Source of the DNA: Ceratopteris richardii
Lineage: Eukaryota; Streptophyta; Polypodiopsida; Polypodiales; Pteridaceae
Assembly (NCBI GenBank): GCA_020310875.1
Contig: CM035407.1
Span: forward strand, 198,720,997-198,784,996
Length of the DNA stretch: 64,000 nt
Direction: 5' to 3'
In this document: in pieces, positions 10,780-21,301 of the stretch
How the letters are laid out: every line of letters begins with the position of its first letter
How positions within the stretch are numbered: position 1 is the first letter of the stretch
The notes under the pieces: generated by a model
Databases searched by the model: none
What the model saw: only the letters and a program-made list of their open reading frames with translations
Told to the model about the DNA's origin: nothing
Made by a program: the position numbers and the translations under genes

Positions 10780-12923
10780 TGTGGAGGTGATCGCAATCCG
10801 GGTGGATCGGGTCCGGTCGTGGCACACACAGGGTGTATGAAGCTAATGAATGTTGGAAGGTTTAAGGACATGAAAGTGAAATTAATGTTGAGTATGGAGA
10901 AGAGAGAGATGTTGAAATGATTATGGGAATAGGAATGTAGGAGTGCAAGTTAGATTTATGAACATGAATGATAAGAATGAAAGAGAACCATACATACGAA
11001 TGAAATTTGGAAGGAAGAATGGTCCATTGAAGGAGCTTCTTAAACACTTCCTAATTCCAATCCATATGCATAGTCTTCTTTGGATGATATGTATGCATGA
11101 CGAGAATAGATGGAACCCTTACACATAAACCAGTTTCGAAAGGAAGAATGGTCCAATATTGGAGCTTCTTATACACTTTCAAAAACTAATCAATATGTAT
11201 GGCTATGTATGGATTATATGCATGCAAGTGAATTATGATGATAGAGTTTACTCACAAGCTCAAAGAAACATCCTCACTGGTTCAACGCAATACTGCGGAG
11301 CCTTCTCACACATAGAAGAAATAGAAGACATGTAAAAATACTTAAGAGACTAAGAGAGGAGACAAGAGACAAGTGACAAGTGACATGAATTAAAAGGATT
11401 TGAATTAAGTTACATGTAAAATATCGTCGTGGTACGTCATGCTAAGCATTCTACTGATCAAAGGTGGTTCCGACCCTCAAACCATGACAGTTCAACCGAA
11501 TGTCACACGTAAGAAGGTGAGTTCCACTCCAGTGACCCTATGTCTGTCTAGGCTCGTAACGTCTAACTAAAGAAGTCTAAGACTCATTAAAATCAGCTCT
11601 AACTCACTCACACGCTCCACCGAGGGTGAGTCAAGATAGAGATGCTGGTTTCAAGAGCCTATCCTAGATTGGAGTTCTAACTTAAATTTGAAACTAGGTT
11701 CTATACTCATACTAGCTCACCTTGGATCCTCACTCGCTCAACTGAGGGTGATCGTCTCAAGGAAACCGTAAGCTAGCATGAGCCCTATGGATGCCTAACA
11801 ATGATGCTCTAGGAGTTTGGAGGGGGGTTTATATAGTTTTTTGAATGAATTTGGGCCCTTGGATCTAGAGAAATCAACTCTCAACTCTAGGATCACTACT
11901 TTCGATTACAACCATTTGATTAATCAAATCAATGGCTTGGAATTGTTCTTTCTATCAAATCTAGTGTAAAGGAGTGAAATTTAGGCGCCCTCATTCTCCA
12001 CCATTGGATCTGGGGATGATCTGGACCGTCGGATCAGTGCTGACATCAATTCAGATAAGATAAGCCACTATTTTTGGAGAAACTTTGCATTATTGATCTT
12101 TAACTGTCAACAAAGTCTTCTTTTATGGAAAAAATTCGTGGATCCTCCTTCCTTTATGCTTTAGTGCATCTCCACCCTTGAATAGGAGCTCATCTTGACC
12201 GTACACCATGGTTCAATCATATTTTGACATGTGGCAGCCCTTCAAGCCTTCAATTTTCTTATTCTAGAAAACTGCGGTGACCTTGAAAACTGGACTTTGT
12301 GCTCTTTGACCCTCCAAAAAGACTTTGATGAAGATGAAACTTTGTAGGACTATGTTTCCAAAGATCTCCTTCAGGAATATGCAGGAAGAACTCCCATCTG
12401 AATCTCCCTTGTACAAGTTTGACTACATTTGGAAGCTTGCAAGGTGGCATTAAGGTGTCTAGGAAGCTCTGATAGCCTTGAAAATTTGTACAAATATGTA
12501 GCCACATATGATCTTTATACATGCCAAACCATATGGCTAACATAATTTTCTATACAAGAATTTGTAGGGTCAAACTAGAAAAATTACATTTTTACAAAAT
12601 GAACATAGCATATCAATGTGCTACAAAATCCATTTTCTGCTGAAATTTGGGCTATAGACTGCCTTTGACAATCTTTACAAGTATATGGATTTTCATCTAA
12701 TTTGGTGACAATGAAATTTTTGCCCTAATTTCCCAACTTTGACCAGCTTTGACCAGCTTTGACCGCTACCATGGACTTTCTTGATTTCTTTGAAACTTTG
12801 TATGTGACCTTCCTTTGACATCCTTGATGCATCCTGGACTTCTCGGGGAATTCTGGCTACCTTCGCCAAATATGTTTTTTGTAGGCCTTCACAAGTGAGA
12901 GAGGAGAGCAAATCTCGACGACA
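10780..12923 (-). repeat. 3' LTR of element C
   Basis: Begins TGTGGAGG and ends CGACGACA on the plus strand. It matches 19168-21301 almost perfectly, with one extra copy of a 10-bp unit (gaccagcttt, about 12740-12760). A minus-strand TATA box (ctatataaac) lies at about 11828-11837. Small open frames in it occur identically in both LTRs and show no similarity to known proteins, so they are not called as genes. Confidence 0.95.
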
Positions 12924-14163
12924 TTCGCCCCCACTAAACCTGCGATTCCTCCGGAAGCGCCACTCGAGCATCTGTGAAAAACAAAATGTTCCAGGCATCA
13001 AATTCTTTTATAGGCAACATAAGAAAGATGGAAGGAAAATTGATTATATGCATGAATAAGTAGGTAACGTGACATGAAGCAAAATTTGCATGAAAGAAAT
13101 AATTGAAACAGGCAACATGAATATGCATGAACAAATAGGCAACATATATGCAAATGAACAAGCAACATTGGCAACAAGAAAGAAAAAAAAACAAGCATCA
13201 ATATGAAGTGGAAGTGGATGTATTGAGTCGTTTTAAGCATCAGTTCCTCTCATCTTGAAGAAAATTTTGTACCTTTTTCATAAAGCAATCTACCTTAAAT
13301 ATGATTATAAACAAAGATTTAGGATTTTCAAGAGACATCTTTCATCTTTAGCTTATTTTAGATCAACTCCTTTCCTACATAAATATGAATATGCTCTTTC
13401 TCTAATAACATGCAAGGAAATCTAACTAAACTCCACTAATGCATAAATCTGCCTATATAGCCCGTGATTTATTCTACTATGCCTCTTTATCCTCCTTTGG
13501 CTTGCCTCTTTTTTTTTTTTTTTTTTTTGATGATGATGATGATTCGGCAACTTTATGGTTACGATCACTTTTTTGGGGTGGAAGAAAGTGTAAACTTCTT
13601 GGTAACATGTAGCTTTTTTTTTTTTTTTTTTTTGACGAGGAAAAATTAAACCCCGATACAAGGTACAACCATTTTTGATGACGGAGAACAGTCGTTTAAA
13701 CTCCGATACAAGTGCTGTGAGATGGACTAAGGATGTAGAAACATGCAATAGCAGGAGCTAGGATTTCAACAATTATGCTTTCGATATAGGATACATATGC
13801 ATGTTTATATATGAAAGTCATGTCACCAAAATAAACCTCCAAATCTACATGCCCTATCTTTCCACAATCCTAGATTATAATCAATTCCTTAGTAGATAAG
13901 TTACTACTTAAGATACAATTTTACACAAGTAGAGAAATCATCATTTGCCCTTTTTGACTCAAGTGATGTGGATATGCAATGCAATGCAAAGACTGAAAAA
14001 AAACATGCATGAAACAAGCATGGAAAAAAAAAAATAGAATGAACTTGAAAAAAAACAAAGCAACATGAACTTGAAAAATTAATGATATTTTTCTATGTTT
14101 TTTTTTTATTTTTTTTTCTTTTTTTATTTATATTTTTATTTTTTATAGCATGGATACTCCTGT
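12924..14163 (-). other. 3' untranslated region of C with polypurine tract
   Basis: The minus strand reads agtgggggcgaa immediately before the LTR (plus 12924-12935), the polypurine tract that primes plus-strand DNA synthesis. The rest is non-coding. It carries homopolymer runs of T on the plus strand (A on the minus) near 13509-13530, 13612-13634 and 14100-14150, a short gat repeat at about 13531-13544, and two related blocks around 13635-13710. Confidence 0.7.
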
Positions 14164-15741
14164 TTATGAATCGGCCTCATTGTTGTCATCTTCTTCAATG
14201 TCCTCATCCAAAATGTACTCGTCATTATCACGTTTCTTGAATAGCTTTATCCTTTTACCTGCAATCAAAGTTTTTAGTGCAACACCATTTAATTCACAAA
14301 GAGCATACGTACCATTGTTGTTGACTTTTGATACAATGTATGGCCCAAACCACCGTTGAGTGAGCTTTTTGCGTGCATCATATTGAGAGTCAAATGTACT
14401 ATCATAAATGAGCACCCAATCTCCTACTTCAATTGGCTTAGGACGCAATCGATGAGTTTTATCAAAATAATGCTTGTTCTTCATTCTAGATTCTCTTAAT
14501 TTTTCAACAGCATCATCAAGTCTTAATTTACCTTGTTCTAACTGTTTAATACGCAAACTCAAAAAATCATCAGTAGACATGTTTTCAGACCAAGGCAAAT
14601 TTGACCATGCAGAAATATGAGACTGAATTGGAAACAATGGTTTTTGATAGTACATGAGTTCAGCAGGCATATATCCAGTAGTACGTGTGCATGTCATTCT
14701 ATCTGCCCAAAGTGCAAAAGGTAAGAATTTAGGCCATTGTTTGATGTCACCGTTACATGCTTTAGATATGGCTTTCACAATAGGTGGATGTCCTCTCTCT
14801 ATTTTACCATTGGCCTCTGGATTATATGTAGTAGTGAGAGACAAACGAATACCGTGACGCTCAAAGAACTCTTTAGCTTCTCTCGCATTTAACTCTCCAC
14901 GATCGGCAACTACTTTCTCTATGTACCCAAAGCGACTTATGACATCTTCAAGCAAGAATTTGCAAACATTGTAAGTGGTCTTAGATCGTAGTGCACGTCC
15001 CTCTACATGATTAGTTAAGTCTTCTCTTGCAAGTACAATGTAACACATTTTGTCGATACCTTTAGGCATAGTTACAAGATCTACTACCCACTTGTAGTGA
15101 ATACAAGGTGGATACGTAGGATGCAATGGATCTCTATGTTTGACTGATGAATGAAGTTGACAAGTAGAACATGTAGAAACATAGCTACTAATGTCAACAT
15201 ACATCCTAGGCCAATAATAGGTACTTCTAATTTTTTCATATGTTCCAAAAAATCCTTTATGACCTGCCCATAATGTCTCATGCATTTCCTTCATTACTTG
15301 CAATTGAAGACCTCTCTTTCCTAGGACTCGTTGTGGATTCTTAACCTTACCCTTAGCATGTCTCCAAAGATAACCATTACATAGGAAAAAGTTATAAGCT
15401 CGTTTCCTAATGTTACGGAATCTATTCGTAGTCCAGCTAGGTAATGGTTGTAGTGTACTGAGATACTTTCCTATGTCTCTCCATTCATCTTCGTACTCAG
15501 ACTCATGAAATTTCTCATACTCATATATATGTGGAACATAGTCAACTAAATTCACATTCTTTATTAGATCACTTTCAAGATCATCATCAAATCTAGCTCT
15601 CGATAACATATCAGCAACTGAGTTTGACTTACCTGAAATATGAACTAACTCAGGATTTATGAACTTAATATATGAGATCCATCTAAGCATGGCTATACAG
15701 GAGATGAACAATTGGTTATCATTCCAATGAGAGGCAAACAA
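14164..15741 (-). CDS. pol: Integrase of element C
   Basis: Open for 525 codons. The first residues encode the end of RNase H (HISGKSNSVADMLSR, about residues 36-50). Next comes the zinc-binding HHCC domain (about residues 154-195: HETLWAGHKGFFG ... CSTCQ). The catalytic core follows with Asp in WVVDLVTMP, Asp in VVADRG and Glu in NPEANGKIERGH (about residues 218, 281 and 317), so the DDE triad looks complete. The C-terminus has the GPY-type motif (RWFGPYIVSKV) and an acidic tail. It would insert the cDNA into the genome. It is separated from the upstream pol frame by a frameshift at about 15715-15725, so the initiating ATG at 15741 is only the frame start. The residues resemble non-chromoviral Gypsy integrases, and from memory also fungal ones. 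Confidence 0.85.
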   Translation of the reverse strand: MFASHWNDNQLFISCIAMLRWISYIKFINPELVHISGKSNSVADMLSRARFDDDLESDLIKNVNLVDYVPHIYEYEKFHESEYEDEWRDIGKYLSTLQPLPSWTTNRFRNIRKRAYNFFLCNGYLWRHAKGKVKNPQRVLGKRGLQLQVMKEMHETLWAGHKGFFGTYEKIRSTYYWPRMYVDISSYVSTCSTCQLHSSVKHRDPLHPTYPPCIHYKWVVDLVTMPKGIDKMCYIVLAREDLTNHVEGRALRSKTTYNVCKFLLEDVISRFGYIEKVVADRGELNAREAKEFFERHGIRLSLTTTYNPEANGKIERGHPPIVKAISKACNGDIKQWPKFLPFALWADRMTCTRTTGYMPAELMYYQKPLFPIQSHISAWSNLPWSENMSTDDFLSLRIKQLEQGKLRLDDAVEKLRESRMKNKHYFDKTHRLRPKPIEVGDWVLIYDSTFDSQYDARKKLTQRWFGPYIVSKVNNNGTYALCELNGVALKTLIAGKRIKLFKKRDNDEYILDEDIEEDDNNEADS

Positions 15742-16739
15742 TCAGTCTCAACTTTGACATTTGCACCAATGAAATATTCTTTGTCTATTTTCAAAGCTGT
15801 TACCATACCCCATAGTTCTCGTTTGATCTGTGGATATTTTCATTGTGTTTCATGTAGAATTTTGGCACCAAACCTAATTGCATATCTATTCCCTTCACTA
15901 TCGTCTTGACTTATGACCCAACCTATACCAATAGGACTAGTATCAACAGTCAATATAATAGGTTTGTTAGCAGAATAGTCTACACGCTTAAGGATGGGAG
16001 CTTCAAGCAATAATTTCTTCAATTTACGCATAGCTTGAGTGTGTTTGTCAGTCCAAATAGATTTTCGTTTCTTCCTCAACAAGTCATAAAGACAATCAGC
16101 AACATGAGCAAAGTGTGGGATCCAAATAACATAAAAGATACAAGCACCAAGAAATCTACGTACCTCACTCACGTTGTTACATGTTTCAGAAATCTTGCTA
16201 ATGGCATCAACTTTTTGTGGGTATGGCTTTTGACCATAATGGCCACATAAATGTCCAACAATAAGCACCTCGTTGACACCAAAAACAGATTTCTCTATGG
16301 AAAATGTGAGACCTACCTCTTCAAATCGTTGAAATATTCTTTCAGAATCAGAGATATGGTCAAGAACAAATTTACGACATCCAGATGAATCTAAAGTAAT
16401 GTCCTTTACACGTTCCTCACTCCCTTTAATTGGAATATCATCAATGAATGGCATAGTTATATGAGGGATAAAATCATGTAAGACCATATTCATAGCACTC
16501 ATCATATGAGCCACAGAATTTTCTGTGATTCCTCCTATGGATATGGGCACACTAGCACAAGCTCCATACAGGGTACCTACACCATTATCTGCAGTTCTCA
16601 TACGCCATCCACAATCTTTATCTATGGGCCATCGAAACTTATCATAAACTTCTCTTGAAATCACATTGATTTCGGAGCCGGAATCTACTAATGCATTTAC
16701 AGTGATAGTGTTCTTATCATTCCCTATTTTAACATGCAT
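15715..16739 (-). pseudogene. pol: Protease fused to truncated RT/RNase H of C
   Basis: The ATG at 16739 overlaps the stop of the preceding frame. Residues about 1-70 are an aspartic protease with an intact ALVDSGSEINV active site. After ISIGGIT the frame passes directly into the late part of RT (ENSVAHMMSAMNM, then FIDDIPIKG) and on to the thumb and RNase H (LTVDTSPIGIGW). The end of the protease and the first half of RT, including the first catalytic Asp and the fingers, are absent while the frame stays open. A TGA at 15840-15842 sits where Arg is expected (CGA to TGA), and a frameshift follows. The xDDIPIKG form of the RT active site differs from the YVDD of the other Gypsy elements in this window. 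It cannot make active RT. Confidence 0.8.
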
Positions 16740-17481
16740 CTCTGATGTACCTTAAGGCTTCATTCATAGCTTGATCTTGATCTAGAGAATCTTGCATCTC
16801 AGTATCTAGATTAAGTGGAAACCTCTTCCTTTTAATTAGGCCGATAAAGTTATCTTTAAAAACAGGCTTTGCAATAGAGAAAACTTGTTCTAAAGACATA
16901 GTCACTTGACTCTTAAGCAAAATGTCATCTAAAATCTCCATAGGATCTATTTTTCTCTCAATTTCTGAAATCAAGATGGCTTTAGGTTTTCTCTTTGGTT
17001 TCTTTTGTTTTTGCTCAGGGTCTTGTTTTTGTTCATGTTCTCGTGTTTGGTCTTCAGTTTGTTTTGATTGTTCTTGTTTATCCAAAGGCTTTGGTTCTGT
17101 TTTTCTTTGCTTTGTCTTCTTCCCTTTTTGTTTCTCCTCTTGTTTTTGTTCATTGGGTTGTGCTTCTTGTTTTTTATCTTTGGATTGTGATGTTTCTCCC
17201 TGCTCTATGATTGTTTCTATTCCCTCTGAGGTTTGTTTTCGTGTTACTCTTCTTTCACTAGGCTCAGCTTCATCTCTTTTTCGTTTTTCTTCTACATTGG
17301 ATATGTGAGAAATAAGAGATTGATCTTCTATTGGTGACTCCCAAGCCGTTATTCTCCTAATCTCATCCCGTGCTCTTACTAAAGCCTCTATAGAAAAATC
17401 ACCTTCCTTTGTGGGTTTACTTGATTCTACTTGTTGTTCATCAAGAGCTTCTAGTTTCACTCCTCTAGTTCCTACGTCCAT
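16729..17481 (-). CDS. KEQ-rich linker frame of element C
   Basis: A 250-codon frame between gag and protease. Residues about 60-180 are strongly biased to Lys, Glu and Gln and are predicted to be disordered or helical. The C-terminus holds the pre-protease helical motif (VTMSLEQVFSIAKPVF) also present in elements A and E, so it is part of the Gag-Pol precursor. Its stop overlaps the protease ATG (gATGcatgtTAA, 16729-16740). It is in a different frame from both gag and pol, so expression would require frameshifting or reinitiation, unless the frame changes are lesions. I do not recognise an enzymatic domain. Confidence 0.6.
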   Translation of the reverse strand: MDVGTRGVKLEALDEQQVESSKPTKEGDFSIEALVRARDEIRRITAWESPIEDQSLISHISNVEEKRKRDEAEPSERRVTRKQTSEGIETIIEQGETSQSKDKKQEAQPNEQKQEEKQKGKKTKQRKTEPKPLDKQEQSKQTEDQTREHEQKQDPEQKQKKPKRKPKAILISEIERKIDPMEILDDILLKSQVTMSLEQVFSIAKPVFKDNFIGLIKRKRFPLNLDTEMQDSLDQDQAMNEALRYIRDAC

Positions 17482-17494
17482 TATGGTTATATTT

Positions 17495-19111
17495 TCATAA
17501 TGTTTTTTTCATTCCTCCCTTACCATAATTTCCTTGCAAAGGTAGCCTAGATCGATAGTCACAGATTTTCTTGTCTATGTCTATTACTAGTCGTTGCTCC
17601 TTAGCAGCCTTCAATAATTCACAATCTCTCAAAAAGTGCTCTAACGAATCACACCAAGGACACCTACGAGGGCCACGCACAAAACCATTTTGATTTTGAG
17701 GATTTTGATTAACTTGTGGTGGGAAATTTTGAAATTGAGGATTTTGTTGATAAGGTATTGCTTGAATAGGATAATTAGGATTTTGAAAATGCAATTGATG
17801 TATTTGAGGAGCTTGGGGAGCAACATGTGGTACTTGAGGTGCAAGAGGAGCTTCCATATTATACGGTTGATGATTTTGAAAGTTTTGATTTTGAGGATTT
17901 TGAAAAGCTATTTGAGAAGCTTGAGGATACATGTTTTGATACATTTGAGGATTTTGCACATGAGGATGAGGATTTTGCATTGAAGGATTATGCATTGGAG
18001 GAACTTGATATGCTTGAGTAGGAGCTATTTGTGGATTTTGATTGGTAGCTATAACATGTTGATTAGGCTCTTGAAAAGTCATTGGGTTCATTTGATTTTG
18101 GAAAGTTTTGGTGTAACTAGATTGTAAAGCATCTATAGTCTTGGCCAAATTGGATTGTGTAGCAATAAGACTTTCCATTTGCTTAGTGAGAATATCCACT
18201 TGAGATTGTTCAACTACACTTTTATTTGGCTCTACTTTAAAACCTTGAGTAGGCTCCATCATTTGAGGAATAGGAGTAGAGTCAAAAAGCATAGCATGGG
18301 ATTGTTCTCTAACTTGCTCCTTAGTTTGTGGAAGGCTAGCTTGAGGAAGACTAGTTTGCTCATAAAGCATGGATTGTCTTTGATGTCTATGGGCTACAGC
18401 CTCTACTACTTTACGCACTTTTTGCCAATTGTCAGTAAGACCATAGCACTTATCTGGTTCTTCTAATTGCCGTTCAACTTCCCTACGAGTTTCAGGATGA
18501 AGAAGCTTAAGAAAATTGATCACAAGATCAGGTTCCAAAGTTATCTTATCCTCATCAGGAAGTTGTTCATTGCGTCTAATATACTCATTTTGTAAGTGAG
18601 TAATAGAGCTACTAGGCTTTGGAGAATTGACCCATCGTAAGAATCCATCCCGATTATGTTGGCTATAATCTTCAAGATAGAATTCTTTGAGCATCTCCTT
18701 TCTAAAATCACTCCAAGGAAGACTATCATATTGAGTGACACGGTTTATGATAGAGCTATCAACAATTCGTTCAAAGAATGATATCAAAAGATCTTTGGGA
18801 AGACCAAAAATCATAGCTTGCTCTTCAAACAAATCTAAGTAGCTTGTGATGTTGATGCCATTGAATTTTCCCTTCTCTCTCAACATAGAAGAGACTATTC
18901 TTTGGCCTTGTTTCTCAACAATAAGGGATTTGAATCCTTCCTCCATCTTGTGTGAATAAGCAAGTGATGCACGATGCTCTAGATCTCTCACAAATGCGTT
19001 TACTTCACGACGAAGATGTGCACGATAATGTGAGAAATCCAGTGCAACACTCAAGACTGATGATGATGATATGATGAGGATGAAAAATATGAAACAAAGG
19101 ATATGGATCAC
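17495..19111 (-). CDS. gag: Gag of element C
   Basis: Open for 538 codons. The first 25 residues are very hydrophobic and look like a signal peptide, which is unexpected for Gag. The true start may be Met56 (about 18946), where the charged, conserved sequence begins. Residues about 80-260 are the retrotransposon capsid domain. Residues about 370-490 are Asn/Gln/Pro-rich with many QNPQ-like repeats. A single zinc knuckle of the standard CX2CX4HX4C form (CPWCDSLEHFLRDC) lies near the C-terminus, at about 17628-17670. It would bind and package the element RNA. No stop or frameshift is seen, in contrast to most Gag genes of the window. Confidence 0.8.
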   Translation of the reverse strand: MIHILCFIFFILIISSSSVLSVALDFSHYRAHLRREVNAFVRDLEHRASLAYSHKMEEGFKSLIVEKQGQRIVSSMLREKGKFNGINITSYLDLFEEQAMIFGLPKDLLISFFERIVDSSIINRVTQYDSLPWSDFRKEMLKEFYLEDYSQHNRDGFLRWVNSPKPSSSITHLQNEYIRRNEQLPDEDKITLEPDLVINFLKLLHPETRREVERQLEEPDKCYGLTDNWQKVRKVVEAVAHRHQRQSMLYEQTSLPQASLPQTKEQVREQSHAMLFDSTPIPQMMEPTQGFKVEPNKSVVEQSQVDILTKQMESLIATQSNLAKTIDALQSSYTKTFQNQMNPMTFQEPNQHVIATNQNPQIAPTQAYQVPPMHNPSMQNPHPHVQNPQMYQNMYPQASQIAFQNPQNQNFQNHQPYNMEAPLAPQVPHVAPQAPQIHQLHFQNPNYPIQAIPYQQNPQFQNFPPQVNQNPQNQNGFVRGPRRCPWCDSLEHFLRDCELLKAAKEQRLVIDIDKKICDYRSRLPLQGNYGKGGMKKTL

Positions 19112-19167
19112 AACCTCCCAACAAGATCAGAAGCAAATGCCACGAAGCGTTTCACATCGGGTTCAAA
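19112..19167 (-). other. Leader of C, primer site unassigned
   Basis: Only about 56 bases separate the LTR from the gag ATG. Directly inside the LTR the minus strand reads tttgaacccgatgtgaaacg. This is not a TGG-type tRNA 3'-end complement, but it resembles the complement of a tRNA T-arm. Confidence 0.4.
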
Positions 19168-21301
19168 TGTGGAGGTGATCGCAATCCGGGTGGATCGGGT
19201 CCGGTCGTGGCACACATAGGGTGTATGAAGCTAATGAATGTTGGAACGTTTAAGGACATGAAAGTAAAATTAATGTTGAGTATGGAGAAGAGAGAGATGT
19301 TGAAATGATTATGGGAATAGGAATGTAGGAGTGCAAGTTAGATTTATGAACATGAATGATAAGAATGAAAGAGAACCATACATACGAATGAAATTTGGAA
19401 GGAAGAATGGTCCATTGAAGGAGCTTCTTAAACACTTCCTAATTCCAATCCATATGCATAGTCTTCTTTGGATGATATGTATGCATGACGAGAATAGATG
19501 GAACCCTTACACATAAACCAGTTTCGAAAGGAAGAATGGTCCAATATTGGAGCTTCTTATACACTTTCAGAAACTAATCAATATGTATGGCTATGTATGG
19601 ATTATATGCATGCAAGTGAATTATGATGATAGAGTTTACTCACAAGCTCAAAGAAACATCCTCACTGGTTCAACGCAATACTGCGGAGCCTTCTCACACA
19701 TAGAAGAAATAGAAGACATGTAAAAATACTTAAGAGACTAAGAGAGGAGACAAGAGACAAGTGACAAGTGACATGAATTAAAAGGATTTGAATTAAGTTA
19801 CATGTAAAATATCGTCGTGGTACGTCATGCTAAGCATTCTACTGATCAAAGGTGGTTCCGACCCTCAAACCATGACAGTTCAACCGAATGTCACACGTAA
19901 GAAGGTGAGTTCCACTCCAGTGACCCTATGTCTGTCTATGCTCGTAACGTCTAACTAAAGAAGTCTAAGACTCATTAAAATCAGCTCTAACTCACTCACA
20001 CGCTCCACCGAGGGTGAGTCAAGATAGAGATGCTGGTTTCAAGAGCCTATCCTAGATTGGAGTTCTAACTTAAATTTGAAACTAGGTTCTATACTCATAC
20101 TAGCTCACCTTGGATCCTCACTCGCTCAACTGAGGGTGATCGTCTCAAGGAAACCGTAAGCTAGCATGAGCCCTATGGATGCCTAACAATGATGCTCTAG
20201 GAGTTTGGAGGGGGGTTTATATAGTTTTTTGAATGAATTTGGGCCCTTGGATCTAGAGAAATCAACTCTCAACTCTAGGATCACTACTTTCGATTACAAC
20301 CATTTGATTAATCAAATCAATGGCTTGGAATTGTTCTTTCTATCAAATCTAGTGTAAAGGAGTGAAATTTAGGCGCCCTCATTCTCCACCATTGGATCTG
20401 GGGATGATCTGGACCGTCGGATCAGTGCTGACATCAATTCAGATAAGATAAGCCACTATTTTTGGAGAAACTTTGCATTATTGATCTTTAACTGTCAACA
20501 AAGTCTTCTTTTATGGAAAAAATTCGTGGATCCTCCTTCCTTTATGCTTTAGTGCATCTCCACCCTTGAATAGGAGCTCATCTTGACCGTACACCATGGT
20601 TCAATCATATTTTGACATGTGGCAGCCCTTCAAGCCTTCAATTTTCTTATTCTAGAAAACTGCGGTGACCTTGAAAACTGGACTTTGTGCTCTTTGACCC
20701 TCCAAAAAGACTTTGATGAAGATGAAACTTTGTAGGACTATGTTTCCAAAGATCTCCTTCAGGAATATGCAGGAAGAACTCCCATCTGAATCTCCCTTGT
20801 ACAAGTTTGACTACATTTGGAAGCTTGCAAGGTGGCATTAAGGTGTCTAGGAAGCTCTGATAGCCTTGAAAATTTGTACAAATATGTAGCCACATATGAT
20901 CTTTATACATGCCAAACCATATGGCTAACATAATTTTCTATACAAGAATTTGTAGGGTCAAACTAGAAAAATTACATTTTTACAAAATGAACATAGCATA
21001 TCAATGTGCTACAAAATCCATTTTCTGCTGAAATTTGGGCTATAGACTGCCTTTGACAATCTTTACAAGTATATGGATTTTCATCTAATTTGGTGACAAT
21101 GAAATTTTTGCCCTAATTTCCCAACTTTGACCAGCTTTGACCGCTACCATGGACTTTCTTGATTTCTTTGAAACTTTGTATGTGACCTTCCTTTGACATC
21201 CTTGATGCATCCTAGACTTCTCGGGGAATTCTGGCTACCTTCGCCAAATATGTTTTTTGTAGGCCTTCACAAGTGAGAGAGGAGAGCAAATCTCGACGAC
21301 A
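19168..21301 (-). repeat. 5' LTR of element C
   Basis: Nearly identical to 10780-12923 but one 10-bp unit shorter. It is the promoter-bearing LTR for the minus-strand transcript, with a TATA box at about 20217-20226. Confidence 0.95.

Larger units (their letters stand above)
10780..21301 (-). mobile_element. Gypsy element C, minus strand, young
   Basis: A 10.5 kb element with two long LTRs (2144 and 2134 bp) that differ by about six substitutions and one 10-bp unit by eye. This makes it the youngest insertion in the window. Read on the minus strand: LTR, gag, a second KEQ-rich frame, protease joined to a truncated RT/RNase H, integrase, polypurine tract, LTR. There is no canonical TGG-type primer site just inside the LTR, so the primer is unassigned. 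No chromodomain is visible. Confidence 0.9.

Noticed and set aside
10862-11128. Small open frames at 10862-11047 and 10943-11128, repeated at 19250-19516
   Set aside because: They lie in the two identical LTRs of C and have no protein-like conservation beyond LTR identity.
12259-12543. 94-codon minus-strand frame, repeated at 20647-20931
   Set aside because: Another LTR-internal chance frame, duplicated only because the LTR is duplicated.
16922-17308. 128-codon plus-strand frame rich in Phe, Ser and Cys
   Set aside because: Antisense shadow of the KEQ-rich linker frame of C.
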